From Rutstroemia sp. NJR-2017a BVV2 (lineage: Eukaryota; Ascomycota; Leotiomycetes; Helotiales; Rutstroemiaceae), in contig NJPS01000033.1 in the NCBI GenBank assembly GCA_002946415.1, positions 930,001 through 994,000 of the forward strand: 64,000 nucleotides of DNA. Reading direction: 5' to 3'. The translations under genes and the position numbers were made by a program. The notes under the pieces were generated by a model. It ran no database searches, was not told the DNA's origin, and was given only the letters and a program-made list of their open reading frames with translations. Each line of letters opens with the position of its first letter. Position 1 is the first letter of the stretch. Positions 57,190 through 64,000 of this stretch are shown piece after piece.

Positions 57190-58030
57190 TAATAAGTTTT
57201 TGAGATAGAAGTAGAAATAGTGATTCCTCCAATCAGTATATATTATAACGAGAAGCTTAGGAAATTCTTCGAGTATTAGAAGAATACTTTTGCTCGGTAA
57301 GTTTACTAAGAATAGTATTTATAGATTCGGAAAAGAAGAAGTAGTAGGAAGATAAAACAAGAATTACCAAATATCCCGACCGAATATACTAACCGAATAG
57401 GAATACTCAAGTCTGAGAAATAAATATAGGAAGTATAATAGACAAAAGAAGTAACTAAGTAATATAGTATAATAGTAAAGAGCTCGGTACTAGATAAAGG
57501 TAGACTTAAACTATATAAAAGATTCAGTAAAACTGAGAATACAATACTTATCTAGAATAGAATAAAATAGATAAACTATACTTACTTTCTAAATATATAG
57601 GATATACTAGACTACGAATCTCTGGTCTATATATACTGCTTTACCAATATAGAAATAGTTAAATATATCCTTCTATATTATAGTACTAAGTAGGTAAGAA
57701 GATAGTAGTAGAGAGAAACAACTATTACTAAGCTACTTGATAGTCCGGAACAGATTTAGTAGGTAGCTAAATAGCTGATCCAGAGTAGATAGTTCAAGTA
57801 CTTCAGGCTTGCTAACTAGCTACAATACAAGTAATATAATTAAGGAATAACTAAGTAATATAGTTACAAAAGATGAGAGCAAAGTAAGTATATAAAAGTG
57901 GGAAATACAAAGTAGTACAATCAGTAGTTTTATCTAAAGAGGTTCTATTAATATAATTAATTAGATTAAGCTCTCTTATAGCTAGTACTATATATACCAG
58001 CTAGCAGGTTAGAAATAAATAAATAAAATT
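57190..58030 (+). pseudogene. mutated coding relic of an unidentified repeated element
   Basis: One plus-strand frame reads for over 250 codons with many TAA/TAG codons where Gln would fit (CAA/CAG to TAA/TAG), for example around IEIVIPPISIYYNEKLRKFF and ELPNIPTEYTNRIGILKSEK. The part at 57,738-58,022 is the least mutated copy of the repeat at 46.6 and 53.0 kb. I do not recognise the protein; it is charged, helical and without a membrane segment. Confidence 0.5.
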
Positions 58031-58718
58031 AATAAGTTTATATAGAAATATATAATAAATAATAGTTATAAAGAATAGAAAGAAATTAATAAAGATAGAT
58101 AATAATAATATTATATAGAAGTTTATATAGATTTAAGTTAGACTTTCTTATAAAAATAGTTAAGAGATAAGTTAAGAAATAATTAATAGATAAATAAAAA
58201 AATTAAAGTTATAATATAATTAAGAAGAATATAATATAAGATGATTATATAGAAAAGATTTATCAAGAAATCTTCTTATTTCTATATATTATACTTATTT
58301 AAAGAATATATAGAAGAGTTTAGATTATATAAACTATATCTTTTAGATAGATTAATTAATAATCTATAAAAGATTCTTAAAACCTTATAGTTAGCCAACA
58401 ATAATAATCACTTCTTACAATCTAATATATAGTGATGATGATTGTTATCTCTCTGCCGGGCTGGAGGAGGAGGAGGAGGAGGAGAGCTAGGACTGGGATT
58501 AAGGTAGGCGCATTGACGTAGGCGAAGACTTTGCATCGGACTTAAGCAAATACCCACCAAGAGCGGGGTCTAACTTGACGTCACTTGAACTATCTTATCA
58601 GTAGTGCATTTTCTTTTAAAGATTCGACGATCCCTCAATCTTCATCTCGAACGCAGTATTCTCGAAATCCCATCCCAATTTCTCCCACAAACTTCCTAAC
58701 CCTTCCACCACACACACA
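58031..58718. other. right edge of desert 2 and promoter of the MDR gene
   Basis: AT-rich DNA continues to about 58,430, followed by a GGA/AGG run (58,465-58,485) and roughly 230 bp of normal composition that must include the promoter of the reductase gene. Confidence 0.5.
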
Positions 58719-60068
58719 ATGTCTCCCCCAACGCAAACCCGCCAATGGCTCCTAAACCACAAACCCACCGATGAGCCCGTCCTCTCCGGCCCTAACGCCA
58801 CCTTCAAACTCGTGACCACCGACCTCCCCCCTCTAAACGAAAACCAAGTCCTCATCCAATCCCTCTACCTCTCCAACGACCCCGCCCAACGCACCTGGAT
58901 CTGCCCCGATGCCGACCCCGCCCGCCTGTATATGCCGCCCGTGCCCCTCCACTCCCCCATGGCCGCCTTTGCTATCTGCCGGATCGTGGAATCCCGCGCG
59001 GAGCACCTCCCCGTCGGGATACTGGTTATGGCTGGGTTGGGATGGTGCGAATACGGGGTTTGTGATGCTGCGGCTGTGACGCCGATTGAGGAGATTGAGG
59101 GGGTTAATGTTACGCATTTCTTGGGCGGGCTGGGGTTCGCGGGGTTTACGGCGTATTATGGGTTGAATGGGGTGGCGGGGGCGGGGAAGGAGGATCGGGT
59201 GGTTATTAGTGGGGCGGCGGGGGCGACGGGGAGTATGGCGGTGCAGATTGCGAAGAAGATTTTGGGGTGTAAGGAGGTGAGTAGCTGATCTGTGTGGTTT
59301 TTGCTTTTTGGGAGTGTGTTTTGAGGGAGGGAAAGGAAAGGAAAGGAAAGGAAGGGAAGGCTAACGGTTTTGTGAAAGGTTATTGGTATTGCTGGGACAG
59401 ACGAGAAATGTAAGTGGGTGGAGGAGCTTGGAGCGGATATCTGCTTGAATTACAAGAAGGATTCCTTCAAGGAGGACTTGATCAAAGCCACGGAGGGATT
59501 TGTGCAGGTTTATTTCGGTGAGTTTGGTCTTTTTGAGGAATTTGACAGGTTTTGGAGTTGATGAAATCCTGTGAAGATAATGTGGGAGGTGAGATTTTGG
59601 ATCTCATGTTGGGGAGAATGGCGAGGAATGGACGGGTTGCTGCGTGGTGAGTTGATTTTGATGTTTGGGTGAGTGTTGGTCAAGAATCTAATGGGATTGG
59701 ATGTAGCGGCGAGATCTCCAATTACAACAAAGGCGTCGAGTCAAGAGGACTTAAGAATTACTTCGTGAGTCTTATCATAACCACAACCATATCCACCCAC
59801 CTCCCTTCCTCTCCCCAGTCAGCTAACAACCCCGAAGGAAATCATCTCAATGCGTATCTCCATCAAAGGATTCATTGTCCTTGATTCCATGGATAAACAA
59901 GCTGAGATGATCAAGCTGTTTATCGACGAAGTCAAGAAGGGAACTATTGTTTTGGGCGACGAAAGCGAGACAGTGGTTGATACAAGGTTTGAGGATATTC
60001 CGAAGACGTGGATGATGTTGTTTTCGGGTGGGAATAAGGGGAAGTTGGTTACTAAGTTGGTGGGGTAG
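58719..60068 (+). CDS. zinc-independent MDR reductase (prostaglandin/alkenal reductase-like)
   Basis: NADP-dependent medium-chain reductase of the leukotriene B4 dehydrogenase / alkenal reductase group, which reduces activated carbon-carbon double bonds in the cytosol. Exons are 58,719-59,276, 59,379-59,517, 59,577-59,646, 59,707-59,764 and 59,838-60,068 (introns 102, 59, 60 and 73 nt); 351 aa, the usual family length. Motifs are SLYLSNDPAQRTW near the N-terminus, HFLGGLGFAGFTAYYGL, the Rossmann loop SGAAGATGSMAVQIA (Gly165-Gly171), GIAGTDEKCKWVEELGAD, DNVGGEILDLML, GRVAACGEISNYN and MRISIKGFIVLD. No zinc-ligand set of classical alcohol dehydrogenases is present. Exon 1 changes from C-rich to G-rich on the coding strand at about 58,990, and intron 1 holds a GGAAA microsatellite. 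The frame is intact. Confidence 0.93.
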
Positions 60069-61018
60069 AGTTACAGTACAACTTATAAGAGAGGGTTGCG
60101 GAATGGTGGATAGGGAGTGTAGTATTTGAATAGTCTGAGAATTGTGTTCTCGATGTATAAAAATGTATTTTTCAGGAGAGATTTGGACTTTCAAAGGGAG
60201 AGGGATAAGAGTCTGTTGATGCAGTTCCTAGGTATCAAATCTGAAATTCAAGTTTATACCTAACTTGTGAAGCTCCAAGGTGGTTTAATGAAACATTGAC
60301 CGCCGGTGGTAGTTAGAATATGAATATTAGAGATATACCAAGGGCATTCTTAGAGGTATTTCGGGATGGTACTAATAATGTAGTGCCTGTAGGCTCTCAA
60401 ATAGATTTAAAAGTAAGGGTAACTTGTGCTTGATTCAACTGTTCTACAGGCCTATCTACAGTGGGAAGGACTCTTTATATAGGTAGGCAACTTAGGGTAA
60501 CTCTTAACGCCTACAGGCCCTGCTTTAGCGCCGAAGGCCGATATACACCTAAAAGCCGAAATCCTACAGGCTTTATAAGCCCAATGCTACAGGCTTTATA
60601 AGCCCAATGCTACAGGCTCACCAACTCTATTTTGCCACCTTACTCAATAGGTATCAGGGAAACAAAAAGCTTTACTAGAGAAAAATCGGTAGGAATTAAT
60701 TGTTAGTACATATATGCCCTACCAGCTTTAAAGCCACTCAAGGAAATCCAGAATTTTATATAGTCACTTAGCACTTAATATTCATGGATATTTATATGCC
60801 GGCTTAATAATCAAGTTGAGTGATAAGCAATGTATTGTTTTAATATATACAACGAAGAGAATATATCACCAATCCTTATCCCAAACTTTTCATCACCTCA
60901 TGAAGCCATCAAACCAAACCAGATCAAATCAAGACAAGCTCGAAATCCAATCCCCTTAAGCATCATACTCATCGCCATCTTCGTAAACGTAAACGATAGA
61001 CTGAGTAGGCTTTGGTGC
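60069..61018. other. intergenic region with short TACAGGC repeats
   Basis: It lies between the MDR gene and the expansin relic, both pointing inward. Apart from the repeat cluster at 60,376-60,625 I see no supported feature. Confidence 0.45.
60376..60625. repeat. cluster of CTACAGGC words and a 23-bp tandem pair
   Basis: CTACAGGC or its complement GCCTGTAG occurs at least six times in 250 bp. At about 60,571-60,616 a 23-bp unit, CTACAGGCTTTATAAGCCCA plus ATG, is repeated twice and then starts a third time; it contains a short palindrome GGCTTTATAAGCC. It could be a fragment of an unclassified repeat. Confidence 0.6.
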
Positions 61019-62031
61019 CTATGAAAGAGTACTAGAAGATGGCACATTTACCGAGGAAGCGGCGGAGGTGACAACTGGAGCTGCGGTGCTGGTGGCTACA
61101 ACGGCTGATGGGCTGGAGGATGTGGTTGGGACAACGATTGGAACTTCGGTGCTGGCGCTGGTAGCCTGGACTGCGGTGGTGGATGGCTCAACGTTAGCTG
61201 CGACGGAGGACTTGGTAGCTTCGGCCGAGCTGGTAGCAACTACTGCACTGGTAGCAGCACTCGTAGTAGCACTTGTAGCGGATCCCGAGCCCGAGCCCAA
61301 GTTACCGCTAGCAGTCACGACGCTCCCCGGAGTAACAGCCACATCCTTCACAACAACAGTCGAGCCACTAATACCCGTAACCTTAACATCAATAGTAGCC
61401 CTGTAACCAGCCGCGTACTCGAAGAAATTGTATATCTGGCGGGTCGTCGAACCCCAGGTCGCGCCGCTATCGGTGGACACCTCGAGACTGGTTACGCCCT
61501 CGACAGCGTTGACGACTTGTATACTGAACCAGTTGGCGGAGATGCCTTCTTTGTTGTACAGTTCGAGGGGGGTCGTGATCGGGCAGTCGATATAGCTCTA
61601 TACGATATCGATGATACCTTCGGAGAGGGCGGCGAGGGAGGTAAATGCAATGAGGTAGAGGTCGAGGTGGTTTGGTCCGCAGCTGGGATATTTGTCTATG
61701 ATCTAGAGGGTTGGTATTAGGATATACTGTACTATATTGTAGAATAATGGATCTTGATAGGACTTACTATAGCAGTAATAGAGTTTCCTAATAGGCTAGT
61801 GATGGAAATATATCATCTACAGTTGGCAGCAGTATCCTAGTTCAAGTCCGATAATACGGTACCGAAAATGCTTGATAGGAGGGTGTAGATAGAGAACGAA
61901 TAAGCTTCTCCAGTGGTATTTCCTCTATAGGTAGTAGGTTTACCGGTAAGGGCATACTTGCCGAGAACTGCTCCTTGAGCAAGGGAGAAGATGGTTGTGG
62001 CGGTTGTCAGAGACTTTATTGAGAAAACCAT
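61019..62031 (-). pseudogene. expansin-like protein, inactivated by three in-frame stops
   Basis: Exons 62031-61768 and 61702-61019 with a 65-nt intron (GTAAGT..CTCTAG) keep one reading frame from ATG to the final TAG, so there are no indels. The start MVFSIKSLTTATTIFSLAQG is a signal peptide. The double-psi beta-barrel is recognisable (TYRGN, FGTVLSDLN, AANC, PSCGPNHLDLY, AFTSLAALSEGIIDI), then the expansin C-terminal domain (GISANWFSIQVVNAVEGVTS, EVSTDSGATWGS) and a long Ser/Thr/Ala tail. Stops at 61,837-61,839 and 61,598-61,600 replace expected Trp codons, and a third lies at 61,813-61,815. Expansin-like fungal proteins loosen plant or fungal cell walls. Here the product would end after about 64 residues. 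Confidence 0.85.
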
Positions 62032-62607
62032 ATTTGCTGTTTTGGATATTTTGATACGAGAGATTTGATTGGGGATTGTGAATGTGATTGGTACTGTAAT
62101 GACCGTGATAGATTGATAGATAGACAAAGTATCTACTTTTTTCTTTTCAAAAGAACGTAATGCAATATAATGTAAAGAGTGTACTGAAGACCGAAGCTTC
62201 GAAAATGTGCAATTGATCTTGAATCAACAAAAAAAATAGCAAAACTCGTGAATGATGGATAGCTAGGAAAAGAAGAACTTATATGCTGATTCCCCTAGGT
62301 ACAGTACTTAAAGGTCTGGGAAAATGATGCGAATTAAAGTGCAATATATTTTGAATATAGGTTAAATATCTGCTGCGGGGCGGCTATGCATCTTCTGATT
62401 GCTGACAGTGACAACATCCTCTCGCGTAGTCCATTTAGGTAGCATTCATTTGATTAATATTACCTCATTTGGTGGTACTCAGAATGCATCTTGAGTACGT
62501 ATACCGAGCTGCGGTGGAGTAGATCTTAACCCTCTCCTAGCCTTCGTAACCGTGGTAGCATTAATTTAATCTCTTCTCAGCAGGCGAAACCACCACCCCT
62601 ACACAGC
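62032..62607. other. intergenic region upstream of the expansin relic
   Basis: It should include the former expansin promoter and the 3' flank of the cyclin relic. No gene, repeat or RNA was seen. Confidence 0.45.
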
Positions 62608-63590
62608 TCACATATCCCCCATCTTCTCATCCATCATCCTCATCATCTCATCCTCCTCATCCCCACCACATCCCCATTTTTCCCTCCCCCCTCACCACTC
62701 CCCACCAAATATTTCCTCACATCCTCCCTCCCCAGCACCCCCACCCCCCCAAAAACCTCCCTCCCTCTCCTTGCCACCCCCTCCACACTCCTCATCCCCA
62801 CAACCAAAAACCCCAACTCCTCCCTTTACATATCAAACACCTCCCACCACTCATGTTCCGGCATCTTGACCCCTTCTTCCCGCGCTGCCAAATATATCGC
62901 CGCTATGGCTAGCGCGCACGGCTGGTGCGTAAGGTATAGCATCTGCGGGCTCAGCAGCGCCGTGTTGAGGTACCGGAGCGTGCGTTTCGCGAGAGCTTTT
63001 CCGTGGGATGAAGAGGGGGAAAAAGCGTCGAGGATCTGCAGATACGTGATAGCGAGGGGATGGGGCAGCGCGACGTGGGTGTTGAAGCCGAGGGCGTGGA
63101 GGATGTGGCCTTCGATTGTGAGGAGCCGCGTGCGGTAGGTTATGTAGGCTGTTTCGGAGAGGTAGTAGGAGGAAGGGTCGTTTTCAGGGGATTAAGAGGA
63201 GGAGGGGGAGGAGAGAGATGAGCAGGGCGAGAGGAGGTAGGTGTAGACGTTTGTGATGCTTCGGAAGGAGCGTGGGGATGCGGAGATCTTGGCTGTGAGG
63301 TAGAGGGTTGCGGCGGATATATCCTGAGACTGGGTGTTAGTATTGATTGGTTTGATGGAGGCGGGAGTGTGGAGGGAGTAGGTACGCTGAATTCATGCCG
63401 CATTAAGTCGTCCGCAAGCCAATATCTGAAGAGAAGAACATTGGCTTGAGCTGTAATATCTTGTGGTAGACGGAGTAAAATGCCCGCGGCTTACGTCAAC
63501 CGCACAGTGTAGAATCGAATACTATCTTGTATTTCGGCAGGCAGGTTTGATGCATTTTTGTACAATTGATCGGTAGTCGCCAATGGGTTG
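62608..63590 (-). pseudogene. cyclin-domain protein, broken
   Basis: Minus-strand pieces in order: exon from about 63,590 to 63,495 (LYKNASNLPAEIQDSIRFYT), 63,425-63,386 (YWLADDLMRHEFS), then from 63,323 (DISAATLYLTAKISASPRSF; YRTRLLTIEGHILHALGF; NTHVALPHPLAITYLQILD; LRYLNTALLSPQMLYLTHQP; EHEWWEVFD; REELGFLVVGMRSVEG). The introns of 69 and 62 nt have correct borders. A TAA at 63,192-63,194 and a TAA at 62,826-62,828 interrupt the frame, and a shift in a G-run near 62,735-62,750 is needed to reach the C-terminus DEMMRMMDEKMGDM and its TGA at 62,608-62,610. No start ATG survives; the 5' end merges into AT-rich DNA. The pattern fits a cyclin-L/cyclin-Q-like regulator of a CDK. Confidence 0.75.
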
Positions 63591-64000
63591 TATAGATGTG
63601 ATATAGTTGTTGATTATCATAGTGAACAATTGTTGAGCTTGCTTTGGTTTTGAGCTTCGATGTTGTTGCCTCGTACGCAAGGCAACATTTATTGATTAGC
63701 ATAATATTCAGTATATTTCACAATTAGTATAATCTATATAAGATTGTAAAAAGAATAAACTACTATAGATAGTTGTTTCTAATTAGTTTATTAAGAAAAA
63801 ACTAGATATATAATTTAATATAATAATTAGTATATATATATATACTAAGTTTTATTATAAAGCTTTATTTAATTATTTTTATTATTTTTATATTTTACTT
63901 CTTTTATTTATAATATATATTATACAAATGAATTATAGATTTTAGAATTTCTAATTGAAAAACTAACTAACTAAAAGTTTATAAAGCTTTATATATAAAA
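63591..64000. other. edge of a third AT-rich tract
   Basis: From about 63,710 the DNA is again mainly A/T, including a TATATATATATATA run at 63,831-63,844. No satellite unit or coding region is recognisable before the window ends. Confidence 0.6.

Noticed and set aside
62866..63403. Plus- and minus-strand open frames of about 90 codons at the right end
   Set aside because: One is the antisense of the cyclin relic and the other is an intron-spanning frame of it; the cyclin reading has clear homology.
1..64000. tRNA and rRNA genes
   Set aside because: I looked for B-box-like GGTTCGANNCC words and found none with a matching A box and acceptor stem; a covariance-model scan would settle this.

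Overview
The window looks like nuclear DNA of a filamentous ascomycete, most likely a leotiomycete (Helotiales-type). Genes are split by short introns of about 44 to 102 nt with GTRNGT donors and CTAAC-like branch points. GC-balanced gene blocks alternate abruptly with AT-rich deserts, and repeats differ only by C/T and G/A transitions, as expected after repeat-induced point mutation (RIP). The taxon is my inference; no marker gene was compared.

Left gene block (1-29,060): plasma-membrane syntaxin (Sso1-like, with an odd tail), an unrecognised acidic protein, a GPI-type aspartic protease, a CYP52-like P450, a broken alpha/beta hydrolase, an intronless fusion of a diaminopropionate ammonia-lyase-like domain with an M20 deacylase/peptidase, an unrecognised coiled-coil protein ('gene A'), a secreted GMC oxidoreductase, mitochondrial isoleucyl-tRNA synthetase, an NmrA/isoflavone-reductase-like protein, and two unrecognised genes with start codons 23 bp apart ('gene B', 'gene C'). 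Gene A, gene B and gene C each have, at or just past the stop codon, copies of a motif reading CTGARCACAG in gene orientation. A truncated gene A relic lies at the edge of the AT desert.

AT desert 1 (29,060-48,240): an approximately 150-bp, almost pure A/T satellite is split by a Ty1/copia element (element B, 32,406-44,665, 185-bp LTRs, TSD TATAA). One LTR of B is itself interrupted by a Ty3/gypsy chromovirus (element A, 32,498-39,131, 418-bp LTRs, TSD CTTAA). Both are coding-dead. Element A also carries an antisense frame with a Cys motif next to its pol gene.

Gene island (48,325-51,533): a multi-pass membrane protein and a SAM methyltransferase in divergent orientation. AT desert 2 (51,570-58,430) holds further copies of the relics, including a worn LTR like that of element A and a better preserved copy of a repeat also present, more decayed, on both sides of the island.

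Right block (58,719-63,590): an intact zinc-independent MDR reductase, then an expansin-like gene and a cyclin gene, both inactivated by in-frame stops. The last 300 bases re-enter AT-rich DNA.

The genes form no obvious single pathway. The strongest points for a second look are the 3'-end motif arrays shared by three unrecognised genes, the antisense frame in element A, the lyase-deacylase fusion, the satellite, and the partial RIP of the expansin gene.
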